From Progne subis subis (lineage: Eukaryota > Chordata > Aves > Passeriformes > Hirundinidae): a stretch of 64,000 bases of DNA. The stretch spans positions 3,433,501 through 3,497,500 of the forward strand of contig JAKJHU010000062.1 in NCBI GenBank assembly GCA_022316685.1, in the 5' to 3' direction. The notes beneath the pieces were generated by a model. It saw nothing but the letters and a program-made list of their open reading frames with translations. It did no database searches and had not been told where the DNA came from. The number at the start of each line of letters is the position of its first letter. Position 1 is the stretch's first letter. Below, piece by piece: positions 1 to 15,884 of this stretch. The translations under genes were made by a program, and so were the position numbers.

Positions 1-70
1 GGCTGCAAGTCATCATCTGCTTGCTCCACGCTTGCAGCACCCAGCGAGGGAAGGAGGATGTGGAGCATAC
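1..70 (-). other. start of intron 20 (partial)
   Basis: The first 70 bases follow the exon 20 donor (GTATGC) and are intron. In known CACNA1C genes the next exons are the mutually exclusive pair 21/22 for IIIS2; they are not in this window. Confidence 0.85.
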
Positions 71-200
71 TTGGTTCCTGAAGGAGAGGTGTCTCACGGG
101 GTCCTCAGCTGCCAGGGAGATGCTGCTGAGCAGGATGAAGAACAGGATCAGGTTGGTGAAAATGTTGTCGTTCACGATCCGATGGCAGTGCACACGAAAC
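71..200 (-). CDS. CACNA1C: CACNA1C exon 20 (IIIS1)
   Basis: 130 bases: one base completes the Arg codon split from exon 19, followed by 43 codons starting [11 protein letters not shown] and ending SFRNQ. It codes the cytoplasmic approach to and the whole of segment IIIS1 ([20 protein letters not shown]), the first helix of the third voltage-sensor domain. The acceptor is CTCTCTTGCAG and the donor CAA|GTATGC. The length equals that of human exon 20. The piece departs from human Cav1.2 as I recall it at several positions (V for L, H for Q, N for T, R for Q, L for T, Q for the final H), all outside the core of the helix. No frame break is seen. Confidence 0.95.
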
Positions 201-1802
201 CTGCAAGAGAGACGAGAGGCACGGCCTTATCTCTCAAAGAACAGCAGGACCTGGGAAACGTTTCCCCTCTCCTCTTCTGCCAGTAGGAGTAGGGGATTGC
301 CCTGCAGAGCATCTTCCCTCTGCCCCAGCACAGGGACAGCCTGTGTAGGGCAGTGCTGGCTCTCCACACAGGTCTCACACTCAATGTGTTGGAGTGGAAC
401 ATCACTCTCCCTCCTGACAGAGCTTTTTGTCATTTCCATGGGGTCTGAAACCTGCCAGCCCAGAATTATCCCTTGCTTTCATTTGTGGAACCATTCCTGA
501 TCCATTTAGGAGGAAAGCAGCAGAAGCAGGCTTTAGGGTGCCAGTGTCTTTCTGAGCTGGGACTGGAGTGTCACTGAACAGGAGCTGTGGGGGATCTGCC
601 TTGCTGACAGGGCACAGGCCTGGCCAGATGGATATAGGGCAGGCTGCCACCAGAAAATGACTTCTGAGACACATCACTGCCATGCAGGCAGTGTGCTAAA
701 CATAGGTGCTCTTAGTGGGAAACCAAAAGGTAAAGAAAGAGCAGTTTCCCATCAAACTTGCTTACTGGAGACCATTACATCACTTTCCAAATGCTGGCGG
801 CAGGATGTGAGGAGTTAAACCCCATAATAGCTCTGTGCCTAATTCTACAGGCACTTCATTAATCTGTTTAGCTCTACTCTTGGCTGTTAGGGCTCCAAGT
901 CCCTATTATAGCAATTTTACAGATGACTGCAGAGGTTAATTTAGTTCTACAAATGACAGGGGGTGGGTGGCATTACAGTCCACCAGCCCAAGTCGTCCCC
1001 AGACCCTCCCTGTTCACAGACACAAGGAGGAGTGGCACAAGCTGTGCTGAATCCCAGGGTGCAGGCACAGTCCTGCCTTCCTCTGGGGCTGTGTTTGGGG
1101 GCTGAGCCCTTAGGAGAGATGCTGGCACACGTGGTGCTGCACAGACCATTGGGCAGCAGCTCACTGCTGCTCCCTTGCACAGGTAAACTCACCTGTCCCC
1201 TAACAGCCCTCCACCCACAGGTCCTGCACATCCCTTTGGGAAAGGCAGGTGTGACAACGGGGGGCTGCATTGCAGCAGCCCGTGGGCAGGGTGTGAGAGG
1301 GGAATTGTGCTCCCTAGACTCCTCTCAGAGCTATGGACTCTCGTCCCTGCCTCATTTCTTTTATTCTCGTTCTTGACAGTGCAGCAATGAGCAGAGACAC
1401 ATGAACTCCCTACTGGGAGTGGGTTTTGGGCAGCCCTGAGGACAGGAAGCTGCTGCCCCCCACTTGATTGATTGCATGATGGCTCTCCTGCAGTTTGGAC
1501 CTGGATACGTCGGGAAATTCCAATTACCGACTTCGCCTACCGTGTCCCTTATTTCAGAAGCTTTTGTGCTTTGTGTCCTCAATCAGCCCTGCACGTGCCA
1601 TGAGCTCCTAACGAATGTTTTCACTGTACTCCCCACAGCTGTGGTTTCGTGGGATTTCATGCCTTAAAAGAGAGGTGTGTGAGGAGAGCCTCTGGTGCGA
1701 GCTGCTGAAAGGGAGCTCTGCACCTCGAAACTTTTGGGGCCCTGTGTGAAAGGGGTACCAGCTCTTCGCCTCCTTCTGCTGGCTAACCAATCTCTTAAGT
1801 AC
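201..1802 (-). other. intron 19
   Basis: 1,602 bases between the exon 19 donor (AACAG|GTACTT) and the exon 20 acceptor. It is moderately GC-rich. I see no recognisable repeat, RNA gene or extra exon in it; the open frames on either strand here show no known domain. Confidence 0.8.
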
Positions 1803-1935
1803 CTGTTGCTAGGACTGAAGATGAAAAAAGCGCTGGCATCAGGCATGGGCACAGCCTTTTCCTTGAGGTGCAGCTCAGACATGGGGCGAGGTCGAGGGCC
1901 AACAGGCATCTCAGGTTCTTCCTCATCTTCCTCCG
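1803..1935 (-). CDS. CACNA1C: CACNA1C exon 19 (end of II-III linker)
   Basis: 133 bases in phase 1 to phase 2. Two bases complete an Ala codon with exon 18, then [18 protein letters not shown], the stretch containing [16 protein letters not shown], and finally AFFIFSPSN with the split Arg. This is the acidic then proline-rich end of the cytoplasmic II-III linker, just before domain III, and it is among the most Cav1.2-specific sequences in the window. Acceptor TTCTTGCAG, donor AACAG|GTACTT. Human Cav1.2 as recalled has Gly-Glu-Glu at the junction where this gene has Ala-Glu-Glu. Confidence 0.96.
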
Positions 1936-2279
1936 CTGCAAGAAGCATTTGTTTTTGTCTTTTAATGCAAAATACAACCCGCTCCAAAGTGCTGGGGCAT
2001 TTGTCTCAGTCATAACCAGAGCTAAAAAGTAAGAACCATTAAAACAGGATGCTGCAGCCTTGAGTTTCCTTGCCCTTCCCTCCTTCGAGGCAGTGCCCTT
2101 TTTACCCAGTGCTCACCCTGGCAGACATCGCTCTCATCTCTCTGTAAAACCACCAGCGCTGGTAAACCTACAACATTCTCACTACACTCTCCTCAGATGC
2201 TTCACAGCTCCTTCTGCAGAAAACAAACAGAAAGGCTGCTTCTAATGGCTCATTTGAGTCTTTCTTCTCGTGGCCTAGA

Positions 2280-2490
2280 TCCATTATCTGTTTTCTTAAT
2301 TTCCACGGACACAGAAAATTAAAAATTGCCTTCCTCTCGCAGAAAGCTTTTGCATACTTGAGGACCGCTGTTATGCCTCTGGGAGAATATCTGGTTCCTA
2401 GAGCAAAACAGCAGCAGCCTCTCCTGAGGTGCTGTGTTCTCCAGGTCTGTGATCACTCCTGCTTCTTGCTTCCAGATTATCTGCAGGATT
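2280..2490 (-). repeat. decayed CR1/L3-type LINE, region after the reverse transcriptase
   Basis: The minus-strand sequence follows the familiar CR1/L3 consensus for the stretch downstream of the reverse transcriptase: a piece like GCAGGAGTGATCACAGACC, then GGAGAACA, AGGAGAGGCTG, a part ending GGTCCTCAAGTATGCAAAAG, and GTGTCCGTGGAAATTAAG. The reading frame is destroyed by substitutions and small indels. It has the same orientation as the host gene and as the larger LINE piece at 6240-7000, from which it is separated by about 3.7 kb, more than in an intact element. Recognition is from memory of the consensus, without a database search. Confidence 0.72.
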
Positions 2491-2760
2491 AACCTGCAGC
2501 TGAGATTTTACTGCTGCAGAGGAGAGCTGCATTACTCATTATATCTTGTAATACTATCTTCCTGTTCAATGTCCTTCATGGAGACTTTTCTTTATATTTT
2601 GGCATTAATTTGCCATCGGTGTCTGATATGCACAAGGCACAGATTATTTCCCAGGGAGCAGCAGTCTGGCCTAGTCACTCCCCCCCTCTGCATTTCTGCT
2701 GCTGACTATTCCCAAAAGCGGCACACTTAGATCTCATCCTCCTCATCCTCACTGAAGGGC

Positions 2761-2777
2761 TTTTTTTTTTTTTTTTT
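2761..2777. repeat. T17 tract
   Basis: An uninterrupted run of 17 T on the plus strand (A17 in the Cav1.2 transcript) within intron 18. A simple repeat with no assigned function. Confidence 0.95.
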
Positions 2778-5700
2778 AACCATTCCTCCCATTTATCAAG
2801 ATTGTTTTTCTTCTATTTGTGAGCATCTCCATGGAGCTGCTGCTGCATCTGGGACCGTGTCTGGATGAGCACATGTATGACCCAGAACAAGCAGTGAGCA
2901 CATGCACATTGACTCACACCCACCAGAAAGTATTAAAATTGTCCCCTTTTATAATTTAGTGGGGGGAAGATCAGAAAGATGGGAATGAGGCTGAGACTCT
3001 TGGACCTGTGTCATCTCCAGGCAGAGCAGTGAGCAACCTCAAGATAGAAAACGCAGGGATGAAGAAGGCTAAGTGGTGCGTGAAAGAGATTTCTTCTACC
3101 TGCTGAGGCCAGATGTTGTTTTGTAAATGACATGATGGGATTTTGCCATTTTAAAGATCCCAATCCTCTCGCTTAATCAGCAAGACAGGAAAAAAAAAAG
3201 AAAACCTCTAAGAAAGGAGCCTGACATGTTAGATACAACTGATTCATCTTCCAGGCACTGCAAAGAAGGAAACTCTAATTAAAAGGTTCATCTTGAGTTC
3301 ATAAGGGGAGATAAGTTCCAGGAATGGTGCTCCTTTAGGGTGAGGTACTGTACTTGATCTGGTTACAGGACACATCAGAAAGAGGAGATGAATCAACACA
3401 GATCCTGGTCTAGATATCAGAGAGAGGAGAAAAGTGCCCTTTTTGAGTGCATGCCATTATTACATGCAAATAAGATTCTTTCTTTACACTTCCAGCACCA
3501 AGAGTTCAGCTCCAATTCGCTTGATAGATCTTTGAATAAATGTTTGAGCTGGTACATAGAGTTTGTACTTTTTAAGTCAGTCTATTTTTTAACAGCTCAA
3601 TTCTGTGTGTAATATACTTCATAATACTCTTTCTACAGGGTTTATTAGTTAAAGAAAAATCTTTCAGAAGTACTTTTTTACACAGGACTTGTAAAATAGA
3701 TGTTAAGGTTAATACACATGTTTATGTAATATAATCACACTTTACACTTGCACCTTTTATCTACAGGTTTCAGAGGAGGCTGACAAAGAGTAAGGCAAGC
3801 AAATTCTTTTTCTTCTTTAACAGGCCAGAAAACCAATGCCTGGGATCCTGTGGGATATTTGAAATTCTTATTTAAGAAGAGTATACTGAGTCCCTGCTCT
3901 GAGCCTTCAATGTGAGATCATTCTTCTTTTATTACTCAGAGGAATGCTTAAAATACATTTTTAAATGGGCATGGAACAATGCCTCTGGAAAATGGACCCT
4001 TAGCAGAAGGATCAGCCCCATGAAGACCATAAAGAACATTGTTCCTCTCCTCTTTTTCTCGTGTCTGCCATACAGCAAGAAATATATATTAATGACTCTG
4101 GGAACCAAATACATTCAGATGGAAAACCACATTCAGTTCCTCAGCCATAGACAGAGAACAAGGCTCTACTTTTCACTTAGAGACCGGGGCACAGAAGAAG
4201 GGAAACACTGAGGGCCAATTTCACAAGGAATAACATGATTACAGCCTCACCCCAGGTCACTGCCCATACTATCTACCCCCATATAGAAGCAGCACAGCTG
4301 CTCGCATTTGTAGAAGCAAACGTTCTTTGGCTGTGGAGACAAGAACAAACAGGCTACAGCGCAGCATCAGTGAGAAATTCGATGGTGGGGAGGTTTTTTC
4401 GTGCTGAACAAAGACCAGAACTCTCGTATAAGGACATTATTTTGCTTCGAGCTCCCATGAATCATCCCAAGCTTTTACCTTCATTTGACGTTCCGAATTC
4501 TTTGTCTATTTCTGTGCTAGACTGCAAGACTAGCTCCCTGTCTTTCTGTAATAAACATATCATCATAATAACCCTTCTAGTGTACACAAATCTCTGGGAG
4601 AACCGGTCTGTCCTTCCGAAAAAGAGGCCAGGTGATCTGAGGAGCTGCAAATGTTCTGGGGCCGAGGAGGAGCACTGTGCAGCAAACAGAGTCAGGAGAG
4701 GTTATGGAGAGAACTGGTTTAAGGAGCAGAAACAAATCAGAGGATGAGCAAGGTAGGTTAAGAAAAACGCTGCCTTGTGGGGAGAAACAAATGAAGTGGC
4801 CAATTTGAGCGGTTTCTGAAAACGAAATTTTCACCTTCACAAAGAATTGATAATTCAGGGAACAGACCTGTTCAGAAATGGGATTGATGTCACACAACAG
4901 CAAGTAACCAAGATGGTGTCCCTTTGCATTTCTAATAGGAGACAGGAGAAAACCTGATGATCCATTCAGATTTTAAGTTGTGTTCAAAAGTACATTGGGA
5001 CAGGGATTGGCACCCCGAGGCAGGCACCAAAAGTGTTTTCACTCGATTTTCTGCACTCTAACTCTATGCACGACAAAAAAAACCCAAACAGATGTAGTGT
5101 TTTCTTATATTTTTCATTTATAAGCTGTTCTTCCTAAGCTATCTAGAGAAAGAAAGTAAATAAACCCCAATTCCATTAGCAGTAGACATAAAATTGACAT
5201 TCAGATGACTGATATGTCACTTAAAAAAAAATGTGATCGTCTGCAAATCCAAGCCAGCTGAAAAGCAGAAACAAAACTGTATCAAGCTGTTTTAATTTGC
5301 ACTTCTTACTAAAGACTCCCACAAACCCCTTAGCAACTGGGGATGTGTGTCCAGTAAGTGCATATGCCTCCAGAGGCGATGGGAAGATTAAATCCAGAGT
5401 GACCTGCCTCAGGCAGCGTTAAAATAGTATTGCCCTGAGTTAGAACCACACTCTACTCCTGATAAATTGGCTATAAATATGGAAGAATACAAGTACAGCA
5501 TATGTGAGGACTTCTCGTACTGAAAATCAAGTGCAATGAACAGTCTTCTGTTTTGCTTGTCTGAAACTCTCGTCCATCTACTCAAAATGAACTCTGGTGT
5601 TCTTTTTTTTACCCTGTCAAATCAACCTATTATCAGACATTTATTTATCAGGAATCATGGAACAGAAGAGGAAGTGTCTTACAGCCTAATCACAGAAACA

Positions 5701-6239
5701 CAGACGAGCAGAGAGGGAAGGATCACAAAAGCCTCTCTGGTTCATGCCTTTGCCAAGCCAGGTTCAATTAATCATTATATCTCAGCCTTTTCTGGGAGAC
5801 ATTTTTCCGACTTGTCCTTCACAACATTCTGTTGCTGGGCTTCCACGACCATCTCTGTGAACTTTTACAGCTTCACCGTTAGAAAACTCTCTCTGCTGGG
5901 AATCTTAAATCGGTTACTTCCCATTGGGGATAATTCTCATATCTGTAGAAGGTTTTTATGCGTTTGAAGATGTTTCTCCTGCCTTTCCCACGTCAAATGA
6001 CCAAGGTTCATTCAATCTCAGTTCTTGCTACCTACCAGCACTGTTTTCACCATTCTCTTCTACACTCCTTCTAATTCAGCCCCACATCTCTTAACCCAAA
6101 AAGAGCTATGATATTCCAGATACCAGAGATCTTATCAACGGTGAGCACAATAAAACAACTGCTTTGCTCTGACTAGCTTTCATTGACCTGTTAAAACAAA
6201 CCTGTAACTGGACAAAAGGGTCACTCCTTCCCTGTGTTA

Positions 6240-7000
6240 CAAATCTCACTCCTTGCTCTCCTTTTCAAAGGCAGCAAACGGTTGCTGACATCTGTTGAGC
6301 TGGTGCTCACAAGATTCAGATCCTTTTCTCAAGGACTGTTACCTAACTAGCTGTCACCTAAGATCCTTTATTTGTGAATTGTTTATTCCTGTCTATGCGT
6401 AGAGCCTGGCACTTTCAATTTTATTTAGACCATTTATCCAGGACCTCAGGAGCTCTTTGAATTCTAATGCTGCCCTCCAGCACGCTTCTTGTCCTTCCTA
6501 GCTTCATGTCATCTACAAATGTAATAAGCATATTGCCTCTTCCATCATTCAGGTCATTAACAATGAACTGAGCTGAACTCCACATGGGCTTTTGGGTTGC
6601 ACAAACTCACTTGGGCTATCACCGCTCTCCCCATAAAGGGTCTGATCATTTCTCTCACCATCATCTAGACCATATTTTTCTAGTCAGCTCACGAGAACAC
6701 TGTAAGAGACGTCCAGAAGCCTGAGCAAAATTAAAGAATATGACATCTACTTCTTTTCTCCTGTCTGCAAGAGTTTTCAGTCCCCTTCAGAAGAAAGTAA
6801 GGGTGGCTTGATGTGATTTACTCTTGGCAAATCCATGTTGGCTGCTGGTCATCTCCTCTCATGCTCATACATTTTGTTTAATCCTTTGTTACAGCACTTT
6901 TCCAAGAATGGAAGTTGAACTGACTAGCTCCAATCCTGCCCCACATTCAGGGTCTCTTGGACACTGCCTAAAGTTCTGAGATTTCTTCAATCAATCTTTC
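6240..7000 (-). pseudogene. decayed CR1/L3-type LINE reverse transcriptase
   Basis: Read on the minus strand this stretch is a decayed non-LTR retrotransposon reverse transcriptase. In order it shows a piece like CTTGGAAAAGTGCTGTAACA (the GKVLEQ region of these enzymes), the conserved CCAACATGGATTTGCCAAGA (QHGF motif), a stretch like GAAGTAGATGTCATATTC (VDV-YLDF), then INDL-like VNDLNDG and the catalytic box as FVDDMKLG in place of FADDTKLG, and downstream GGAATAAACAATTCACA and GTTTGCTGCCTTTGAAAAGG. Stops and frameshifts are scattered throughout, so no enzyme is made. The family is CR1 or the related L3; old age is inferred from the divergence. It lies in intron 18, same orientation as the host gene. 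Confidence 0.78.
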
Positions 7001-7264
7001 AGGTGTCTGAGAATGATGTTAATTAGGCCTGCCTGGCCTGAAAACCAGCCTAACTAATGCTCCAGCTTGTTTCTTGCACTTCTAGTCTGAGATCTTACAC
7101 CTTCAGAGTTATGCTAGTGTCACACTGTCCTTTTTGATTAGAAAACAGTGCAAAAAGGCGTTCAGCACTTTCCTTTTCATGACTGTCTGTTGTGAGACTC
7201 CCCTGACCACTGAGTACTGAAAAAGCACACTGAAAATGTGTGTATTTTCAAATAGGGAGGCTTT

Positions 7265-7334
7265 TATATGATTTGATTCTCTGTAAAGCTCTGTATTTCC
7301 CAATAAAGGGCTTTACAGAGAACCAAATCAAATA
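7265..7334 (-). other. long near-perfect hairpin (miRNA-precursor-like)
   Basis: Bases 7265-7291 pair with 7308-7334: 27 positions with 24 Watson-Crick pairs, one G-U pair and two mismatches, closing a 16-base loop (7292-7307). The stem includes the 10-base arms CTCTGTAAAG and CTTTACAGAG. It lies about 165 bases downstream of the exon 18 donor, so it is transcribed as part of intron 18. Size and shape resemble a microRNA precursor or a small foldback transposon relic. I do not recognise the arms as a known microRNA, and expression is unknown. Confidence 0.75.
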
Positions 7335-7498
7335 TGACTGATGAGGACAGGGACCTCAGAGGGCCAAACACAGGCAAGAACACCATCCTGTCCCATCATG
7401 AAGGCATTTCCAGCATACCTCCTACCCCAGTTTGGCTTTGTGTGTGTTAGCAACTGGAGGTTCTGTTGGGTGAGGGACACAAGGAAGGAGACGTTTAC

Positions 7499-7568
7499 CT
7501 GGTGCTTCTGTTGCAGGGTAAGGACTCTTTTCTTCGCTTTCATTGGGCTGATAATCATCCACATTGAT
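7499..7568 (-). CDS. CACNA1C: CACNA1C exon 18 (II-III linker)
   Basis: 70 bases: 23 codons beginning INVDDYQPNE and ending PYPATEAP, plus one base of the next codon. It is part of the cytoplasmic II-III linker, a long flexible region of L-type channels. Human Cav1.2 as recalled has INMDDLQPNE and a PYPNPETT end of the same total length, so the exon is conserved in size but drifting in sequence, as expected for a disordered linker. Acceptor CTTCTGCCAG, donor CCAG|GTAAAC. Only 125 bases of intron separate it from exon 17. Confidence 0.95.
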
Positions 7569-7693
7569 CTGGCAGAAGTGGAAGGAGAAGCATCAAAGTC
7601 TTTATCAGAAAAAGCAGAGTCTCCACTCCCTTAGAAACCCAAGCTGCTTGTGCCATTGCTGCACAGGGAGCGCTGGCTGCCTGCACACCTTAC

Positions 7694-7814
7694 CTTGGTG
7701 GCAGGTGGGGACTCTCCATCAGCAGTGATCGATTTCAGCTCAATTTTCTCCTCCTTTGTCTCTTCCTCCACTGCTGTTTTCTCCATCTCCTGTTTCTTCT
7801 CGGGACTAGCAGTC
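7694..7814 (-). CDS. CACNA1C: CACNA1C exon 17 (II-III linker)
   Basis: 121 bases: one base completes Arg, then 40 codons [14 protein letters not shown], a run of Glu and Lys, and [14 protein letters not shown]. It is a highly charged section of the cytoplasmic II-III linker. The length equals the human exon, while the middle differs from the human sequence I recall ([16 protein letters not shown] versus QEVVEKPAVEESKEEK). The signature [12 protein letters not shown] separates Cav1.2 from Cav1.3. Acceptor ATTGCCAG, donor CCAAG|GTAAGG. No break in frame. Confidence 0.96.
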
Positions 7815-11971
<4,157 letters not shown>

Positions 11972-14079
11972 CTAGGATAACGAGACCTACTGCAGCTAAT
12001 GAGTAATTTTACTACCCCACGTGCACATAGACAATTCCCTCCACCCCCCACTCCACACACACACCCAGAAGATTATTACAGCGCTCTCCATCTAAGGCTC
12101 TGCACATCTTATATCAATGCACAGTGATTAGTTCTTGCTGCTTCAGTGAGTTACATCCTAACCAACCTCATTACAGCACTCACAGATGTTATGGCAGCCA
12201 GAATACCTCACTCCAGAGAATGGCCTGTAATAACTAACAAGAGCAGATGGAGAAACTGTGTGCATGCAAACACAGACTTGCCCAAAATTTGGAGTGTGTG
12301 AGTATGTGCTTGGGCTCACTCACAGAGAGGTTGCTGAGCTCTCTGGGACTGGGAGGAATGAGAAAGATACCGATGCTCCTTTTACAAGGACCCCAAAGCA
12401 AACTCCAGATCTACATTCATTTGGAGGAGCACAACATCACTGGGTTTTTCAATTTTCAAATCTACTCTACTCCTTCAAGCTGGCTGCAGAACATTCTCAA
12501 ATGGCTTCATTGAGGAGACAGGATGGTTAAGACCTCTTCTCCCAGCGTATTCAGGCTCGTGCCCAGTTCAGACACATGTATGATGCAGGGAGAGGATCTT
12601 CTTGCCATTGTGGTTCCACTTTAGCGTTTAGAGAGATGACAGCAGCGTGTTTGCTGCAGCGTGTAAGTTTGCACTCTCTGCCAGCCTGCAGAGTAATCAC
12701 AAGCTGGAAAGAGGCTTTAGAAAAAATTTCTAAAGGATTCACCACATCACCCATGGAGCAACTCCCGCTTTGGTCTTGCATCTGCTCAGTCACTCCTGAT
12801 CTACTCTTAGCTGGCGATGAGCTCTTCCCCTTTGTGCCTTGAGGCTGGCAAAGCTTTCAGATTGGGCTGAAGATAAGTGGTCACCTTCCAACCACCTCAT
12901 TTTGATGCACACTATTAGTAAAGCTTCAACAGTTTCACAGGTCATCAAGCCAGCAATGTTTGCCTGTGCTCTTCCTTCTACCTGGCCTGCCACCATGCTT
13001 TGAGAGTCCACCAAGGTCAGTGCCCTTCAGCCCCTTCTCCCAAAGCCCACAGCTTTGAATGCCTCTTTACTCAGAGGACTGTGTGTTTCTAACCATATTT
13101 TCCCTGAAGACAAAAGTTCCAGGTAAAAAGGATGGCACAATGGCGCTCTGGCTCTTTTGTGGAAGCCTTATCCCTCAACTCTTCATATTGTTCTGAAAGT
13201 AGAATATATATATTTATTAGAGACAAGGATTCTTCAAATCCTAGTTAAATTAATATTTTTAAAATATCATTCTAAAAAGAATACTTTTCTTGTCCTGTGG
13301 AAGGCAGCACTGCCTGAGCAGCCCCATCACTTCAGGAAGATTAGCAATCTGATCTGCAGAGGGACATCACCATGTCCTCTCAAGTTCAGCAGCGGGCTCA
13401 TCTCCAAGGACTCAGCTTCAAAGAGAGCTGTGATGTTTTCCCTCCAGCCCAGCTTCAGCACTTCAGAGAAAACTAGGATGCTTTAAAATTTAACTGCAAT
13501 TAAAGAGATGAGCAATGAAAAACTACAGAGCAAAGGTAAGGGCATGGAAGCTGTGGGCTCGGTGCCACCAAATATCCACACGGAATGTGCAATGTAACAG
13601 CTCCCTGTGTTTGCAGTTACGCTCACAGCTCACATACTTTCACACTTTGGAAAGAAGGGAAAGTGACACAGGAGAAGGGAAAAATTCATCCTGATGAAAG
13701 TCAAATGAATTCAGCATCCTTAAAGCAGAGGTTGATGGGCTCCAGAATATCTCTAAGTCCTCCAATGTCAGCCAGGACACACATTTTCTAGGTTTTTCTA
13801 AGCAGTACCCTTAAGAAGCCGTAAAGATTTTACACATCTGAACAGTCCCAGTGACTCAATTTAAGCTAAAAGGCCTTGCTCTCTCAGCTGACAACTGTGC
13901 AGCCCTCTATCAGCTCTGCATTTCTCACAAATGGCTCAATACCTGGAATTCAGATCCTTGTGTAAGTGTCAAGCTTCAAGCAATTAACTGAGATGGCCTC
14001 GTGGTAAGATTAGTGCTGTCTTATCTAGCTAGAAATACAGTACCACTAGAAAAAGTAAATAAACCAATCAGGGAGAGGG

Positions 14080-14121
<42 letters not shown>
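14080..14121. repeat. A42 tract
   Basis: An unbroken run of 42 A on the plus strand, followed by A/G-rich sequence to about 14145. It could be a simple repeat or the tail of an old retrocopy, but no coding remnant or target-site duplication is visible beside it. Confidence 0.95.
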
Positions 14122-14129
<8 letters not shown>

Positions 14130-14704
14130 GGAAAAAGGAGAGGACAAGAAATGCTTGACTGATTAGGAAGTGAAAATAACAATGGGTTTATCTCAGGGTC
14201 CTAGAAGCCTGACCTGAGGTTCCCCTCTGCCACATTTGGTGGTTGCAGAACTAGCATGAAGTCCCTCAAAGTGAAGGTCTGGGATTACTCAGTGAAACAC
14301 AAAGGTTTTATGTCAGCAATGGTTAAAGCCCAGGTCAGAAGGGTCTCACAGCTTCACCCTCTCTGGTTAACACCTTACTACAGAGGAAAAATCATCCCTG
14401 GATGCTGGATGCAATAGGAGGTTTTGGACCAGGCAGCTTTTAGTGGGAAGTAGGAGAGAAAGCTCCAGCGAGTGCTGCTGTCTCAGGTTTGTGGGGAAAT
14501 GGATTTGTCCCTGAACAGCTCCCACTGCAGGTCCTGGGCCCCTGAGGGTGCCAGTGAACGAGGCTCTGCAAAACCCCAGGTGAGCAGGACGTGACTGTGA
14601 CCCCCGCCTCAAAGTGGAGGGGTGAGCAGAGGAGTGGAGTGGTTTGTAAAACACCTCACACAATAACTGGCGGCAGAACTGGGTTAGAACTTCACCGGTT
14701 CTAC

Positions 14705-14740
14705 TCCCTCTCCTCTCCCTCTCCCTCTCCTCTCCCTTCC
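14705..14740. repeat. CTCTCC-rich microsatellite
   Basis: Imperfect repeats of CTCTCC and CTCCCT on the plus strand, purine-rich (GGAGAG) in the transcript. A simple repeat in intron 13. Confidence 0.85.
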
Positions 14741-15858
14741 ACTGTATCTTTATAATCACATCTCTGGCAATCACAGAGCTTAAAAACAGCAGCAACAGCT
14801 GGCAGACTCATTACTGAAAAGCTTCCCACCCTGTTCATCCAATGTTAAACCACTTGGAGAGTGATTTTTGACAGAAGGTACAAAAGAAAGGGCACCCCCT
14901 CTCTCCTCCCTACAATTAACAGTGATTTACCTAGTGGCAGGATTAGGTGTAAAACAACAAATTTCTGTATGCTGTTGCAAATCATATGATTTATTTTTTA
15001 AATGCAAAGGACTACAATGCATATGAAGCAGTAAAGGATTATTTATAACGAGAAAATAATCTGTCCTCTCATAGCAAAGTGAGATGTTCTGCACAGCACT
15101 TTAAAAATTAGGGAGAGTAAAACAGATTATATTGTCTGCTTGTCTAATGTTTTTATAATTTTGGAAGAAACGTTTGGTCTTGAAATTCCAAATGGCATTT
15201 CTAAAATGATGCATTGTTCACCTGATGGTGTCTTTATTTGTTTCTATTCTGTTATGGAGCTATATTTGTGTTTCTTGTGGAATTGTATCACCTCGATGAC
15301 CCAGAATTTGTTTGTGCATGGTGTTTACCATGGAAAATCTATGCAAATATATAAAGAATAGTCTACTTACTGTTCTATTCTCACCAGAGTAATTTTCCTG
15401 CTTTGTACCTTTTTAATAGCCTAGATTATCATTATTCTCACCCCCCTGCATGTCCCCATATGCTCGTGTATGTTTGATATAAAACATGACTCTGTCATTC
15501 CTCCTGCCCCTCCCAGATTTCCAGTGCTGTACCTTTCTGCATTATCATTGCACTCAGGTGTTCCACCGGTGCTGATATGGTCATTAATAAATCCTCATTG
15601 CATTTAGAGCTGAGTGAACAATAGAAAAATCTGTAATTTACTAGAGGAGATAAAAGTTTGGCTTTACTGCCAAAATATTCTGTCCTGCAGTGAGGCATGA
15701 GTGAGCCTAAAATACTGCTTTGGAGGCTCGTGTTAGGGCCTTCCACATGAGGGTGAACTTCACCCACAGAGGGAAGAATTGTGGGAAAAATTATGAATAA
15801 TTGCAAAACATATAAAGTTGAAACTACTGCAGGCTACTTGTCAATATTTTAGGAGCAG

Positions 15859-15884
15859 GAAAGAAAGAAAGAAAGAAAGAAAAA
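15859..15884. repeat. (GAAA)n microsatellite
   Basis: About six perfect GAAA units on the plus strand in intron 13. Confidence 0.95.

Larger units (their letters stand above)
1936..7498 (-). other. intron 18
   Basis: 5,563 bases. It holds two old LINE fragments in the same orientation (2280-2490 and 6240-7000), a T17 tract (2761-2777) and, close to its 5' end, a long near-perfect hairpin (7265-7334). About 3.7 kb between the two LINE pieces (2500-6240) has no feature I recognise; the open frames at 4235-4747 and 5536-5967 on the plus strand match no family I know. Confidence 0.8.

Noticed and set aside
4235..4747. 170-residue plus-strand open frame in intron 18
   Set aside because: No recognisable domain, low-complexity support or splice context; the length is within what chance gives in 64 kb over six frames.
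14080..14121. A42 tract as the tail of a processed pseudogene
   Set aside because: No coding remnant or flanking duplication is visible on the side where the gene body would lie.
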